From contig NZ_JAHPIV010000013.1 in NCBI RefSeq assembly GCF_019039105.1, positions 103,193 to 167,192 of the forward strand: a stretch of 64,000 bases of DNA, read 5' to 3'. Below are positions 27,531 to 37,766 of this stretch, in pieces. The position numbers and the translations under genes were made by a program. The stretch is from Desertibacillus haloalkaliphilus (lineage in GTDB: Bacteria; Bacillota; Bacilli; Bacillales; KJ1-10-99). The first letter of the stretch is position 1. Each line of letters opens with the position of its first letter. The notes under the pieces were generated by a model. The model did no database searches. It had not been told where the DNA came from and saw only the letters and a program-made list of their open reading frames with translations.

Positions 27531-27563
27531 ACACCTTTCGATCAAACCAAGTTCAAAAGGTGT
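27531..27563 (-). terminator. terminator of the YfmJ-like gene
   Basis: Minus strand: ACACCTTT, 17-base loop, AAAGGTGT, then TTTTGACG. It follows the stop codon of the 27579-28607 gene. Confidence 0.75.
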
Positions 27564-27578
27564 CAGTGACTAAGTTAA

Positions 27579-28607
27579 TTACAAGATAGCATATTTAGCT
27601 TCAGCTACTTTTACGAGCTGTTTTCCTAAGTTCTTTCCTTCAAATAGTCCTAAAAACGCATCTGGAATGTTTTCGAACCCTTCCGTAATCGTCTCTTCAT
27701 ACGTTAATTTTCCTTCACGTAGCCAAGTCGCTAACTCTTTTATCCCCTCTGTAAAACGGTCCTGATAATTAGCAACAATAAACCCTTGCATGAGAACACT
27801 ATTTTTAACTAAGTATGGCTGAATTCGTGGACCTATATCTTTTCCAGCGGCATTATATGAAGAGATCGCCCCACAAAGCGGAATACGCGCGAAACGATTT
27901 AGTAGCGGCATCACTGCATCACTGACCTCGCCACCAACATTATCAAAATAGACATCCACACCATCTGGGCAAGAGTGTTGTAACGCCCTTTTCACACTCG
28001 TTTCTGTTTTGTAATTAATCGCTGCGTCAAAACCGAGTTCATCTAGCAAATATGAAATTTTCTCGTCAGACCCAGCAATTCCGACGACTCGTGCTCCTTT
28101 AATCTTGGCAATTTGACCTACGATTGAACCAACAGCGCCAGCGGCACCAGAAACAACAACTGTTTCCCCCTCTTGAGGTTTGCCGATCTCTAGCAAACCA
28201 AAATAGGCTGTTAACCCAGGCATTCCTAATATACCAAGCGCTGTTGTTACCGGGGCAAGCTCTGGTGAAAGCTTGCGAAGCTCATTTTCATGAGCAACGG
28301 AAAATTGTTGCCAGCCAAGCATTCCTGAAACCACATCACCTTGCTTGAATTGCGTTGATCTTGATTCAACCACTTCACCAATCACACCACCCGTAATCAC
28401 TTCATCGAGCTGAAACGGAGCGATATAGGATTTCTCATCATTCATACGTCCCCTCATATAAGGGTCCACAGATAAATATAGTGTCCGAATAACAACCTCA
28501 CCTTCACAAGCTCGTGGTATCGAGCCCTCAACAAATCTAAAATCCTCCATCGTTGGCAACCCTTTCGGTCGTTTCGCAAGCTGAATTTGTTTATTGACTT
28601 CAGTCAT
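27579..28607 (-). CDS. NADP-dependent oxidoreductase, YfmJ/leukotriene-B4-dehydrogenase type
   Basis: A 342-residue medium-chain reductase without zinc ligands. Domain order is the GroES-like N domain, with DPYMRGRMND typical of the 2-alkenal reductase/LTB4DH branch, then a Rossmann domain with VVVSGAAGAVGSIVGQIAKIKGARVVGIAGS, and the C-terminal GFENIPDAFLGLFEGKNLGK motif of the family. It likely reduces alpha,beta-unsaturated carbonyls or quinones with NADPH. The length is standard. The ATG follows GAGGAGAT. Confidence 0.9.
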   Translation of the reverse strand: MTEVNKQIQLAKRPKGLPTMEDFRFVEGSIPRACEGEVVIRTLYLSVDPYMRGRMNDEKSYIAPFQLDEVITGGVIGEVVESRSTQFKQGDVVSGMLGWQQFSVAHENELRKLSPELAPVTTALGILGMPGLTAYFGLLEIGKPQEGETVVVSGAAGAVGSIVGQIAKIKGARVVGIAGSDEKISYLLDELGFDAAINYKTETSVKRALQHSCPDGVDVYFDNVGGEVSDAVMPLLNRFARIPLCGAISSYNAAGKDIGPRIQPYLVKNSVLMQGFIVANYQDRFTEGIKELATWLREGKLTYEETITEGFENIPDAFLGLFEGKNLGKQLVKVAEAKYAIL

Positions 28608-28713
28608 AACATATCTCCTCTCTGAATATAGTGAAAAGCCTCTTCTTCATTACATTTGACAGAATCACACACAATTCCTGTGAAAAGGTGGGCTGCCTAG
28701 AACAAGTTTATTC

Positions 28714-29565
28714 TTACGGTAACGTTTGAATGGATACTTCCTGTTTAAGACGATTCCAGCTCACTGAAGCTCCAAAGGCTTCACTCACAAAGCGTAACGG
28801 CACAAACGTGCGTCCTTCCTTAATGACTGGAACAGCCTCAATCTCAACTGCTTGACCATTGACACTCGCTTGCGTTGAGCCTACCTCTAACTCAATTAAC
28901 GTATGCCCGTCCTCTGCTGTTATCTGTTGATTTGAAGCGTCCCAGCTCACAAAAGTTCCTAGTTGCTCAAAGATCGCTCGTAAAGGTACGAATGTGTGCC
29001 CTTTTTCTATAAACGGTTCTTCTTGATAGTCTTGGGTTTCTCCATCAATCGTCACAATAAGACCTGAATGTGTAGGCTCATCTTCTCTGTACTGTAAATC
29101 GCTGATTTTCCATCCTTCGCTCGTGTCATTGACTGTTAAAACTTCATAATGATCGTCCCACGTAACCGGACCTTCATATTGAGCTGGGAAAAACTCATAG
29201 ATAAGGTAGCGATTATTCGCCCTGTCATATGCAACATTTGTACGATCATCATAACTATAGAACGGGATGTATGTAATAAAAAAATCAGTTCCCAAGCTAA
29301 TATACCCGTTCTCATCATGAAAAAGATGATCATCTGCAAATCTTGCTGTAAACTCTGGCGTAAAAAAAGGATGTAACACCTCTTCTACCTCTTGCCAACT
29401 GCGATGGGTTTCTCCTAATGACAATTGCGCCTCATAAGCTTCTTGTAAAAAAGAAAACATCTCTTCTTTTGTCTCGGCCTGAGCCGTTCCTGAGAATGTC
29501 CATAGGCTAGCAAATATAAACGAACATCCTAAAACGAAGATCACCTTCGATATCGACTGCATCAT
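28714..29565 (-). CDS. secreted protein with two copper-amine-oxidase-N-like stalk repeats
   Basis: A 283-residue precursor with a signal peptide (about residues 1-30, ending AQA). Residues 31-160 form an unrecognised alpha/beta domain, perhaps DUF3993-like. The C-terminal 110 residues contain two copies of a HTFVPLRAIFEQLG and RTFVPLRFVSEAFGASVSW motif, the stalk module named after copper amine oxidases but widespread in Bacillus cell-wall proteins. The protein is probably wall associated. The ATG follows AAGGGGG. Confidence 0.75.
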   Translation of the reverse strand: MMQSISKVIFVLGCSFIFASLWTFSGTAQAETKEEMFSFLQEAYEAQLSLGETHRSWQEVEEVLHPFFTPEFTARFADDHLFHDENGYISLGTDFFITYIPFYSYDDRTNVAYDRANNRYLIYEFFPAQYEGPVTWDDHYEVLTVNDTSEGWKISDLQYREDEPTHSGLIVTIDGETQDYQEEPFIEKGHTFVPLRAIFEQLGTFVSWDASNQQITAEDGHTLIELEVGSTQASVNGQAVEIEAVPVIKEGRTFVPLRFVSEAFGASVSWNRLKQEVSIQTLP

Positions 29566-29783
29566 TCATTTCCCCCTTCGCAGCGTTTGGAGCCTGTCCA
29601 ATGTATTCTATTTAAAATGTATGACAATGCACTGGAAAACATTCAAAAAATCTAGTCAACTTTTTCTAGTCGCCTATGAATAAAAGGATTAAAACGTCTT
29701 TTCCTCCATATAGATGTATTAAAGAACTGCCAAACATTCGGCACCACGTGCCAACGATTAAGCAACAAGAAAGGGGGAGTCCA

Positions 29784-31190
29784 ATGTTCGTTGAGCATAC
29801 CAATACGAAGGAAATGTTACATGCAATTGTCGATACGATCGATGAGGGCATTCATGTAATCGATATCAACGGCATTACGATCTATTACAATCAAATTGCC
29901 GCCAAACATGATGGTGTCCACCCACATGAGGTCGTCGGAAAGCCCCTCCTCGATGTCTTCCCATCATTAACTCGCTCAACAAGTACACTATTGAAAGTGG
30001 TTAAAACAGGGAAGCCGATTTATCATCAACAGCAGACCTATACAAATATTCGCGGCGAACTAATAGACACCGTTAATACAACAATCCCTATTTACGTTAA
30101 AGATCAGCTTGTCGGTGCCTTAGAAGTGGCGAAAGACTTAACCAAAATTAAACAACTATCCGAAAAACTGCTTGACATTCAAAGTGCAGTCGCAACGAAC
30201 CAAACAACAGCCGTTGATCAAGAACAGCAGCCCTTCAACGGGGCAACCTATCATATGCAGGATATTATTACATCGAACAAAACCTTGCTGAACATGAAAA
30301 CAACTGCCTTAAAAGCCGCTAAAACCTCTTCCCCTGTTCTTGTATATGGAGAAACTGGAACAGGGAAAGAATTGCTTGTCCAAGCGATTCATAATGCTTC
30401 ACCAAGAAGGAAACAACATTTCATAGCTCAAAACTGTGCAGCGATCCCTCCGTCACTATTAGAGGGGATCCTTTTTGGAACTACAAAAGGAAGTTTTACA
30501 GGGGCCGTTGATCGACCTGGCTTATTTGAATTAGCTCATAATGGTACTCTTTTTCTCGATGAAATTCACTCGATGCCACAGGATATACAAGCAAAATTAC
30601 TGAGGGTTCTTCAGGATGGTGTCGTCCGCCGGGTTGGGAGCACAAAAGGCCATCGCTTTGATGTGCGGATCATTACAGCGATCAACCGCCCACCATTAGA
30701 TTGTGTAAAGAATGAGCAGATTCGCGAAGACCTGTATTATCGTATTAATGTCGTCTCTTTCCATCTCCCCCCATTGCGGGAACGCTACGAAGACTTAACC
30801 CTTTTAACCGATCACTTCATCAAGACGTATAACTTCCGCTTTCATAAACTTGTCACCTCCATCGATCGTGAGGTTATGGACGTGTTTCACTCGTACCAAT
30901 GGCCAGGAAATGTACGAGAACTCCAACATACGATAGAAGCAGCTATGAATCTTGTTGAAGGAGACACGATAAAAAAAGAGCATTTGCCACTCCATTTACA
31001 AGAAATTACTACACCTTCAACACGATCATTGCAATCTTTCCCCTCACTACGCACGGCTCTTGCTGACGTCGAAGAAGAGTTAATCACAAAAGCGTTAACA
31101 AAAACGAATGGTAATATCAAACAAGCGGCAAAGCTCCTAGATATTCCTCGTCAAACACTGCAATACAAACTCTCGAAACGTAACCGCTAG
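29784..31190 (+). CDS. sigma-54-dependent activator with PAS domain (RocR-like)
   Basis: A 468-residue activator. Order: PAS sensor (about 8-115), AAA+ domain with Walker A GETGTGKE (189-196) and Walker B LFLDEIHSM, and a Fis-type helix-turn-helix at the end (GNIKQAAKLLDIPRQTLQYKL). The sigma-54 contact loop reads GSFTGA (236-241), with Ser where GAFTGA is usual. The ATG at 29784 follows AAGGGGGAG; the longer frame to 29676 has no such site. Because the next gene has a sigma-54 promoter, this is most likely its activator, responding to a ligand sensed by the PAS domain, perhaps lysine. Confidence 0.88.
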   Translation: MFVEHTNTKEMLHAIVDTIDEGIHVIDINGITIYYNQIAAKHDGVHPHEVVGKPLLDVFPSLTRSTSTLLKVVKTGKPIYHQQQTYTNIRGELIDTVNTTIPIYVKDQLVGALEVAKDLTKIKQLSEKLLDIQSAVATNQTTAVDQEQQPFNGATYHMQDIITSNKTLLNMKTTALKAAKTSSPVLVYGETGTGKELLVQAIHNASPRRKQHFIAQNCAAIPPSLLEGILFGTTKGSFTGAVDRPGLFELAHNGTLFLDEIHSMPQDIQAKLLRVLQDGVVRRVGSTKGHRFDVRIITAINRPPLDCVKNEQIREDLYYRINVVSFHLPPLRERYEDLTLLTDHFIKTYNFRFHKLVTSIDREVMDVFHSYQWPGNVRELQHTIEAAMNLVEGDTIKKEHLPLHLQEITTPSTRSLQSFPSLRTALADVEEELITKALTKTNGNIKQAAKLLDIPRQTLQYKLSKRNR

Positions 31191-31217
31191 AAACAAACTG
31201 CCAAGTTTTGAGCACTT

Positions 31218-31264
31218 CTTACCGATACCATTACAAAGCAAATCGACGGATTCACTTATACCAT
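31218..31264. promoter_or_regulatory. two similar 14-mers, possible activator sites
   Basis: CTTACCGATACCAT (31218-31231) and TTCACTTATACCAT (31251-31264) share ten of fourteen positions and are 33 bases apart, about three helical turns, just upstream of the -24/-12 promoter. That fits an upstream activating sequence for the adjacent regulator. Confidence 0.35.
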
Positions 31265-31288
31265 ACGGTTTCCCCCTCCTTCCCCTCT

Positions 31289-31305
31289 TTGGCATAAACC
31301 TTGCA
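31289..31305 (+). promoter_or_regulatory. sigma-54 (SigL) promoter of kamA
   Basis: TTGGCATAAACCTTGCA contains the -24 GG (31291-31292) and -12 GC (31303-31304) at exactly twelve-base separation, matching TTGGCAC-N5-TTGCT with few changes. It lies directly upstream of kamA and downstream of a sigma-54 activator gene. Confidence 0.85.
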
Positions 31306-31351
31306 TAGTAAAAGAGTGAAAAGCGTTCACTTTTCAAAAGGAGGTATCCTC

Positions 31352-32743
31352 ATGCTTAATGATTTATATAAACCGAAACGACACTGGAAAGACATTGACC
31401 TTTGGAAAGATGTCACAGACGAACAATGGAATGACTGGTTGTGGCAGCTCACGAATACTGTACGAACCGTTGATGATCTGAAAAAAGTGATTAACTTAAC
31501 TCCAGAGGAAGAAAAGGGGGTACGAATTTCGACAAAAACAATTCCTTTAAATATTACTCCTTATTATGCTTCATTAATGAATCCCGATGATCCACGCTGT
31601 CCGATTCGGATGCAATCTGTACCGATCTCACAGGAAATGCACAAAACAAAATACGATCTCGAAGATCCACTACACGAGGATGAAGACTCACCTGTACCAG
31701 GCTTGACCCATCGCTACCCAGATCGTGTCCTTTTTTTAGTGACCAATCAATGTTCGATGTATTGTCGTTATTGTACTCGCAGACGTTTCTCTGGGCAAAT
31801 TGGGATGGGCGTACCGAAAAAACAACTTGATGGTGCGATTGAATATATCGCCTCTACCCCTGAAGTTCGAGATGTGTTAATTTCCGGTGGTGATGGCTTA
31901 CTCATAAACGATCAAATTTTAGAATATATCCTAAAAAATCTGCGTGCGATCCCGCATGTTGAAATTATTCGAATCGGCACTCGTGCCCCAGTCGTGTTCC
32001 CACAACGAATCACCGAAAATCTTTGCAACATCTTAAAGAAATATCATCCGGTTTGGCTTAATACTCATTTTAATACGTCAATTGAAATTACTGAGGAATC
32101 AAAACGAGCATGTGAAATGCTTGTCAATTCGGGTGTACCTGTCGGAAACCAAGCGGTCATCTTAGCTGGTATTAATGATAGTACAACGATTATGAAAAAG
32201 CTCATGCATGATCTAGTAAAAATTCGCGTTCGCCCGTACTACATTTACCAATGTGATCTCTCAGAAGGAATTAGCCATTTCCGCGCCCCCGTTTCAAAAG
32301 GGTTAGAAATTATCGAAGCATTGCGCGGTCACACGTCTGGATATGCTGTTCCTACCTTCGTCGTCGATGCTCCAGGTGGAGGTGGCAAAATCGCCTTGCA
32401 GCCGAACTACATGATTTCACAAAGCCCTGATAAAGTCGTCTTACGTAATTTTGAAGGAGTCATTACCACGTATCCTGAGCCAAAAGATTATGTCCCTGGC
32501 AGAGCCGATGATTACTTTAAAAACGTTTATGAAATCGAAGAGAAACCATCCGTTGGGATCACTGCTCTGATGAAAGATGAACAATTTAACTTAACGCCGG
32601 AAAAAGTCGCCCGCTTAGATCGCAGAAAAAAATATGAAAGTGATGAATCGCATACGTCGTTAAAAGATCGACGCGAAAAACGTGATCAGCTAATCGAGAA
32701 AAAATGGAAAAAGCAACAATCAACAACTGATGAATCTTCATAA
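31352..32743 (+). CDS. kamA: Lysine 2,3-aminomutase
   Basis: A 463-residue radical-SAM/PLP enzyme converting L-lysine to L-beta-lysine. The iron-sulfur motif CSMYCRYC has C134, C138 and C141; the SAM loop is ISGGDGLL and the PLP Lys is in VDAPGGGGKIALQPNY. The length and the long C-terminal charged tail match the Bacillus enzymes (KamA/AblA, YodO). The ATG at 31352 follows AAAGGAGG. It is preceded by a -24/-12 promoter and followed 101 bases later by yokU. Beta-lysine is the precursor of the osmolyte N-epsilon-acetyl-beta-lysine when AblB is present, and ablB occurs at 43.2 kb. Confidence 0.95.
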   Translation: MLNDLYKPKRHWKDIDLWKDVTDEQWNDWLWQLTNTVRTVDDLKKVINLTPEEEKGVRISTKTIPLNITPYYASLMNPDDPRCPIRMQSVPISQEMHKTKYDLEDPLHEDEDSPVPGLTHRYPDRVLFLVTNQCSMYCRYCTRRRFSGQIGMGVPKKQLDGAIEYIASTPEVRDVLISGGDGLLINDQILEYILKNLRAIPHVEIIRIGTRAPVVFPQRITENLCNILKKYHPVWLNTHFNTSIEITEESKRACEMLVNSGVPVGNQAVILAGINDSTTIMKKLMHDLVKIRVRPYYIYQCDLSEGISHFRAPVSKGLEIIEALRGHTSGYAVPTFVVDAPGGGGKIALQPNYMISQSPDKVVLRNFEGVITTYPEPKDYVPGRADDYFKNVYEIEEKPSVGITALMKDEQFNLTPEKVARLDRRKKYESDESHTSLKDRREKRDQLIEKKWKKQQSTTDESS

Positions 32744-32844
32744 ACTAACTTAGATAGCCTCAACATTAGACACACAGCAACGATCAATCTACAATCCTAT
32801 GTCGTTGAAACGTCAATGAATCTGTATAAAAAGGAGTGAGTGCT

Positions 32845-33120
32845 ATGATCAGGTGTGAATGGTGCGGAGCAGATGAAGCAAGAAAAACAGATAAAGTCGC
32901 CTATTGGGAACTACATGATGGACTACGCGCTGTCGAAATCCGCGACATCCCTTCGATTCACTGTAGCAATTGCGAGATGCATTATTTAACCGAAGATACG
33001 ATCGACCAAATTGAAGATCAGCTGATGCTTATTGATATAAAAAAGCTAGCAAACACGTTTACCTATCAGGAATTAATGGATCAGCCGCGACTGCTAGCGA
33101 AAAATTATTTTAAGTTTTAG
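32845..33120 (+). CDS. yokU: YokU-family zinc-finger protein
   Basis: A 91-residue protein with two CxxC pairs (CEWC near the N terminus, CSNC about residue 43) likely holding a zinc ion, then a helical C terminus. YokU proteins commonly accompany kamA in Bacillus; their role is unknown, and MqsA/YgiT-type zinc domains are similar. The ATG at 32845 is chosen because AAGGAG lies eight bases upstream and the GTG at 32836 overlaps it. Confidence 0.85.
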   Translation: MIRCEWCGADEARKTDKVAYWELHDGLRAVEIRDIPSIHCSNCEMHYLTEDTIDQIEDQLMLIDIKKLANTFTYQELMDQPRLLAKNYFKF

Positions 33121-33127
33121 ATTAACC

Positions 33128-33163
33128 AAATGTCGGGGTAGGCTACAGCCTACCCCGACATTT
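33128..33163. terminator. strong bidirectional hairpin after yokU
   Basis: AAATGTCGGGGTAGGCT pairs over 17 bases with AGCCTACCCCGACATTT. It lies just past the yokU stop and 90 bases before the convergent oxidase gene. Confidence 0.85.
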
Positions 33164-33253
33164 AATTTGTAGTTGGAACATCCATATGGTAATTTCACCA
33201 AATATATAACGCCGTTACTATTTTCATAAAACAGTGAAACACCTTTTTAGTAA

Positions 33254-34855
33254 TTATTCAGGCTGGTTTGGAACATTCGGATCTGGTGTGAACGTTTGTT
33301 CAAACCCTTCATACTGAATTTCTGCTACCATCCCGCCACTTGCATGATGGAATTCGTGACAATGGAATAACCAATTGCCTGGATTTTTTGCTTCGAATAC
33401 AATTTCATATGTCTCACCTGGTCGGACATTTAACGTATCTTTTAAAATTGGTGATCCTTGAATTGGCTGACCATCTTTTGAAATAACATTGAAAAACTCT
33501 CCATGTAAGTGCATTGGATGATCATCATCCGTGTCGTTTTTGATCGTAAATTTCACGACATCTCCCTCTGCAACATCATAAATTTCATGGTCAGGAAACT
33601 TCTTACCATTAATCGTAAATGTTTCACCGTTATCATTAGTTTCAAGTAGCATATCATATTCTTTTGTGACGTTACCAGCAATATCTTTAGGCTCACCATA
33701 GGTTGTAAAATCAAAATAAGCAGATGCATCTGCTGTTTGCAATTGATCATTTTCATAGCCTGCATATACAAGCGGAATTGCTATGTTTAAATTGTCTCTG
33801 TTATCTTCTGCCAATACTTGTATACCCCAAGCTCCTGGATTATCTAGTTCAAGTTCGACATCAAAACGTTCAGCAGGGGCAATACGCAAGGCCTCATCAC
33901 TAATCCACTCGGGTTCATTCACTTCTTGCCCGTCATAGTGCGTTATTTTGTAGGAATGTCCTGGGATCGTAACGGTTTGAGTAAATAAGCCTGCATTAAG
34001 GAAGCGTAACTTAACTGTTTCTCCCTCGTCAACAACCAATGGTTCTACATGAACTCCAGTTTTCCCATTAATTAACGGTGTATCATACATGAGCCTCATC
34101 ATCTCCGCGTGGGACATCTCAGGGTCATGACCCATTCCGTTACCGTTCATATCACCGTGAGCCATGCCTTCATGATCCATATGACCGTCATTCATATCAC
34201 TGTGATCCATATCTCCATGGTCCATGTGCCCGTCATTCATATCACTGTGATCCATGTCACCGTGAGACATATCCATCCCCATTGATGACCACTCATCAAT
34301 AATGATTATTTCATCTAAATCATACGCTGGTTGATCTTTCGGCTCGACGATAAACGCACCATAAAGTCCTCGCCCAACTTGTTCTGCTCCTTTTTGATGT
34401 GAATGGTACCAATAAGTACCCGGTGTATCAGCAACATACTCATACATAAATTCTTCTCCTGGCATAATCGCATTTTGTGTCACACCTGGAACCCCGTCCA
34501 TTTCATTCGGTACAGGAAAACCATGAAGGTGGACAGCCGTTGCCGTTGGCAAAGAGTTTTTCACATGTAGGGTGACGTGGTCACCTTCTGTGACCCGTAT
34601 TTCCTTCCCAGGTAATGTTCCATTATATGTCCAAATATCATCCATGATCTCGTCATTAAACATCCAATGAGCTTCTTTTGCTTCAATAGTAAAAACTTTT
34701 TCAGTTTCGTAACTATCGTTTGAAGCTACTTCTTCAACTACTTCCTCCTCAACATCAGCCAAACCCTCACTTTCAGTCCCAGTGTCATTACTACATGCCC
34801 CAAGAATCAAAACGAAAGCGAGTAACAATCCAATTAAATATGATTTTCTTCTCAT
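33254..34855 (-). CDS. multicopper oxidase lipoprotein with Met/His-rich insert
   Basis: A 533-residue exported oxidase. The signal peptide ends in a lipobox LGAC (Cys about residue 21), so it is anchored to the outer face of the membrane. Copper ligand motifs are HLHGFPVPNEMDG, YWYHSHQKGAEQ, HPMHLHGEFF and the final HCHEFHHASGGM. Residues 192-252 form an Asp/Met/His-rich insert containing a perfect 15-residue tandem repeat, a likely Cu(I) binding loop as in CueO. It probably oxidises toxic Cu(I). It lies downstream of CopA on the same strand. Confidence 0.93.
   Translation of the reverse strand: MRRKSYLIGLLLAFVLILGACSNDTGTESEGLADVEEEVVEEVASNDSYETEKVFTIEAKEAHWMFNDEIMDDIWTYNGTLPGKEIRVTEGDHVTLHVKNSLPTATAVHLHGFPVPNEMDGVPGVTQNAIMPGEEFMYEYVADTPGTYWYHSHQKGAEQVGRGLYGAFIVEPKDQPAYDLDEIIIIDEWSSMGMDMSHGDMDHSDMNDGHMDHGDMDHSDMNDGHMDHEGMAHGDMNGNGMGHDPEMSHAEMMRLMYDTPLINGKTGVHVEPLVVDEGETVKLRFLNAGLFTQTVTIPGHSYKITHYDGQEVNEPEWISDEALRIAPAERFDVELELDNPGAWGIQVLAEDNRDNLNIAIPLVYAGYENDQLQTADASAYFDFTTYGEPKDIAGNVTKEYDMLLETNDNGETFTINGKKFPDHEIYDVAEGDVVKFTIKNDTDDDHPMHLHGEFFNVISKDGQPIQGSPILKDTLNVRPGETYEIVFEAKNPGNWLFHCHEFHHASGGMVAEIQYEGFEQTFTPDPNVPNQPE
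34175..34264 (-). repeat. 45-bp in-frame tandem repeat in the oxidase gene
   Basis: Two consecutive copies encode HGDMDHSDMNDGHMD, at residues 198-212 and 213-227. Both protein units are identical and the DNA copies nearly so. The repeat lies in the Met/His-rich insert, where copy number could change by slippage. Confidence 0.9.
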
Positions 34856-34907
34856 CAGTTTATCTCCCCTATAAAATTATTTATCTATACCATGATCATA
34901 AAAGCAA

Positions 34908-34927
34908 AGTATAAAGAAAGTATGAAG
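34908..34927 (-). promoter_or_regulatory. tandem-half-site operator of the oxidase gene
   Basis: AGTATAAAGAAAGTATGAAG (plus-strand view) is two copies of an AGTATxAAG half-site with an 11-base period. The identical 20-mer occurs at 38742-38761. Tandem half-sites of one helical turn are typical for OmpR/PhoB-type regulators. It lies 53 bases upstream of the oxidase start, with a TATAGA-like -10 between. Confidence 0.7.
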
Positions 34928-35040
34928 AAAACAAAAACTAAAAATGAACATTCCGTGACATCGACAACTCTTTTTTTACTATAAGCATATAGGAACATAT
35001 AAATTATAGTATAAGAGCTGCCGCTAAATAATAATTAAGA

Positions 35041-35085
35041 AAGAAGGATAGGTTTCAGCGAATTTTCCACTAACCTACCCTTCTT
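35041..35085 (-). terminator. terminator of copA
   Basis: AAGAAGG-TAGGTT pairs with AACCTA-CCTTCTT (one mismatch). It lies about 130 bases after the copA stop, with only a short T-rich tail. The 356-base gap also contains the operator at 34908 and nothing else recognisable. Confidence 0.55.
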
Positions 35086-35214
35086 TTTATAATCTATTAC
35101 GCTATTCTAGACGTCTTATAAATTACTTTTCTAGAAAATCAATTCATCTGGATGATTTTCGTATCAATCCGGCTAACATCTTAAACGTATCTCATTAGGT
35201 AATAAAATCACCCA

Positions 35215-37683
35215 TTAAACAACCTCCGTTTTAAACTTTCTTAATCGGAGTGTATTTAATATCACAGATACAGAACTAAATGCCATTGCTGCACCCGCTA
35301 GCATTGGATTTAAAAATAGACCAAAGAATGGATATAATAACCCTGCAGCCACTGGGATTAGTACCACATTATACCCAAAAGCCCATCCAAGGTTTTGCCA
35401 GATCATTCTCATTGTAGCTTTCGATAGCTTGAGGGCGGTAACTACTCCAATGATATCTCCTCGCATGAGGGTGATGTTTGCTGTTTCCATTGCGACATCT
35501 GTCCCGGTACCTAGTGCAATTCCAAGATCTGCTTGAGCAAGGGCGGGAGCATCATTAATACCATCGCCAACCATTGCCACGACTTTTCCTTCATTTTGTA
35601 ACTTCTCAATCTCTTCTGCTTTATGTTCCGGTAAAACTTCCGCAATAAAATGATCAATTCCGGCTTCTTTTGCAATCGCTTGTGCGGTACGCTTATGATC
35701 CCCCGTTAGCATAATGACCTCAAGTCCCATTGCTTTTAACATTTGTACAGCTTGCACGGTATTCTTTTTTAGAGTATCAGCTACGGCAATAACACCAGCA
35801 AATTGTCCATTAATGGCAGCATACATTGGCGTTTTTCCTTGATCAGCTAATTGCTCTGTCTTATCGATTAATTGCCCAACGTCAATCTCAAATTTTTTCA
35901 TTAACTTTATATTTCCAACTAAAACCTCTTTTCCGTTAACATTTGCCAAAATACCATGCCCAACAATCGCTTCAAATGATGTGACTTCATCCAATGATAA
36001 CCCCTTTTCTTTAGCAGCAGAAACAATTGCTTCACCTAAAGGATGCTCAGATGATGTCTCAACAGAGGCGACGGTTTTTAATAATTCATCTTCCGAAACA
36101 ATGTTGGTTGAAAATAAATCAGTGAGTTTCGGTTTCCCCTCTGTAATCGTTCCTGTTTTATCCAATACAACCGTATTGGTTTTATGAGCAAGTTCTAAGC
36201 TAGTGGCATCTTTAATTAACACCCCATTTTCAGCACCTTTTTCTGTACCTACCATAATCGCAGTAGGTGTTGCTAATCCTAGTGCACAAGGACAAGCAAT
36301 TATCAATACGGCAATAAACGTAGTAAGTGCAAAAATCAAGGAAGGATCTGGACCAACAACATACCAAACGATAAATGAAAGGGTAGCTATAACAACAACA
36401 GACGGTACAAAGTAGGCAGAAACAAGGTCGACAATGCGCTGAATCGGCGCCTTTGATCCTTGGGCCTCATTCACCATACGGATGATTTGTGCCAATGCCG
36501 TTTCTTTTCCAACTTTTGTAGCTCGTAGCGTGAAGCTTCCAGATTTATTAATCGTAGCACCGATGACTTCATTTCCTTCTGTTTTTTCAACTGGAATCGA
36601 TTCACCAGTCAGCATCGATTCATCAACTGCTGACTTCCCTCGTATGACAACACCATCGACTGGAATTCGTTCACCTGGTCTAACGATAACCTCATCGTTA
36701 ATTTCAACTTGACCCACTGGGATTTCTAGTTCTTTCCCGTTTCGGTTTACTCTTGCTGTTTTCGCTTGAAGACTCATTAATGTCTTAATAGCAGTTGATG
36801 TTTTTCCTTTTGCCTTTGCCTCAAAATAGCGACCTAACAAAATTAATGTTGTAATAACTGTCGTTACATCATAGTACAATTGATAAGGGAAGCCCATGTC
36901 AGTTAAGGTTACCGGGAATAATGTCATCGCTCCACTATATAACCAAGCAGATGTTGTTCCCATTGCCACTAATACGTTCATATCAGCAGATTTATTTTTC
37001 AGCACTTTGTAACTATTGCTATAAAATCTCCACCCTGGAACTAATTGAACGTAACTTGTTAAAAGTAAAAGAAAGAGGGGGTTTGTAATAAGGTCAGGAA
37101 GCCAAGCCCCCCATCCTTCCATCATATGAGGAATACTACCTATTAAGACGATGATCGTTACGACGGCACTATAAGTAAAATCCTTTCTTAACTTTTTAGT
37201 TTCTAGTTCCTGGACATCCTTAACGTCACTTTCCATATCATCTTCAATGAACGAGGTTTCATAGCCTAATTCCTCTACAGCTGTGATAATGGTTTGTGGA
37301 TCTAAACTTCCATCCTGAATCTCGACCTGAGCTTGATTTGCTGCTAGATTTACATTGACACTTCTCACACCATCGAGCTTTGATATCACTTTTTCTACAC
37401 GATTAACACAAGAAGAACATGTCATACCTTGAATGGATAACAACAACTTCTTTTCTTTTTGCTCATGATTTTCATCCATATTTTTAGCAACGTAACCTAG
37501 CTTTTCAATAGCCTCAATGATTTGCTTAGAACTCACCTTTGAAGGGTCAACTTCCACTTGTGCTTGGTTCGAAGCCAAATTAACATTGACTGATTTGACT
37601 CCTTCTATTCTAGCCACTATCTTCTCAACCCGATTAACACAAGAGGCACAAGTCATACCTTGAACAGAAAAAATCATTTTCAT
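35215..37683 (-). CDS. copA: Copper-exporting P1B-type ATPase
   Basis: An 822-residue membrane pump. Two N-terminal HMA domains carry GMTCASC (9-15) and GMTCSSC (87-93). The membrane motif ACPCALG has CPC at 464-466; the phosphorylated Asp is D508 in [10 protein letters not shown], with SSEHPLGEA and [16 protein letters not shown] later. The CPC motif with two HMA domains points to Cu(I) export. The ATG follows AAAGGAGGG. It follows the MerR-type gene on the same strand with an 83-base gap. No CopZ chaperone gene is seen. Confidence 0.95.
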   Translation of the reverse strand: MKMIFSVQGMTCASCVNRVEKIVARIEGVKSVNVNLASNQAQVEVDPSKVSSKQIIEAIEKLGYVAKNMDENHEQKEKKLLLSIQGMTCSSCVNRVEKVISKLDGVRSVNVNLAANQAQVEIQDGSLDPQTIITAVEELGYETSFIEDDMESDVKDVQELETKKLRKDFTYSAVVTIIVLIGSIPHMMEGWGAWLPDLITNPLFLLLLTSYVQLVPGWRFYSNSYKVLKNKSADMNVLVAMGTTSAWLYSGAMTLFPVTLTDMGFPYQLYYDVTTVITTLILLGRYFEAKAKGKTSTAIKTLMSLQAKTARVNRNGKELEIPVGQVEINDEVIVRPGERIPVDGVVIRGKSAVDESMLTGESIPVEKTEGNEVIGATINKSGSFTLRATKVGKETALAQIIRMVNEAQGSKAPIQRIVDLVSAYFVPSVVVIATLSFIVWYVVGPDPSLIFALTTFIAVLIIACPCALGLATPTAIMVGTEKGAENGVLIKDATSLELAHKTNTVVLDKTGTITEGKPKLTDLFSTNIVSEDELLKTVASVETSSEHPLGEAIVSAAKEKGLSLDEVTSFEAIVGHGILANVNGKEVLVGNIKLMKKFEIDVGQLIDKTEQLADQGKTPMYAAINGQFAGVIAVADTLKKNTVQAVQMLKAMGLEVIMLTGDHKRTAQAIAKEAGIDHFIAEVLPEHKAEEIEKLQNEGKVVAMVGDGINDAPALAQADLGIALGTGTDVAMETANITLMRGDIIGVVTALKLSKATMRMIWQNLGWAFGYNVVLIPVAAGLLYPFFGLFLNPMLAGAAMAFSSVSVILNTLRLRKFKTEVV

Positions 37684-37766
37684 CGTTTATCCCTCCTTTA
37701 TATCCTTAGAGGATTGAACCTTACAAATAATACCCGATCAATGAGGAGCACTACCTCTACGAACCT

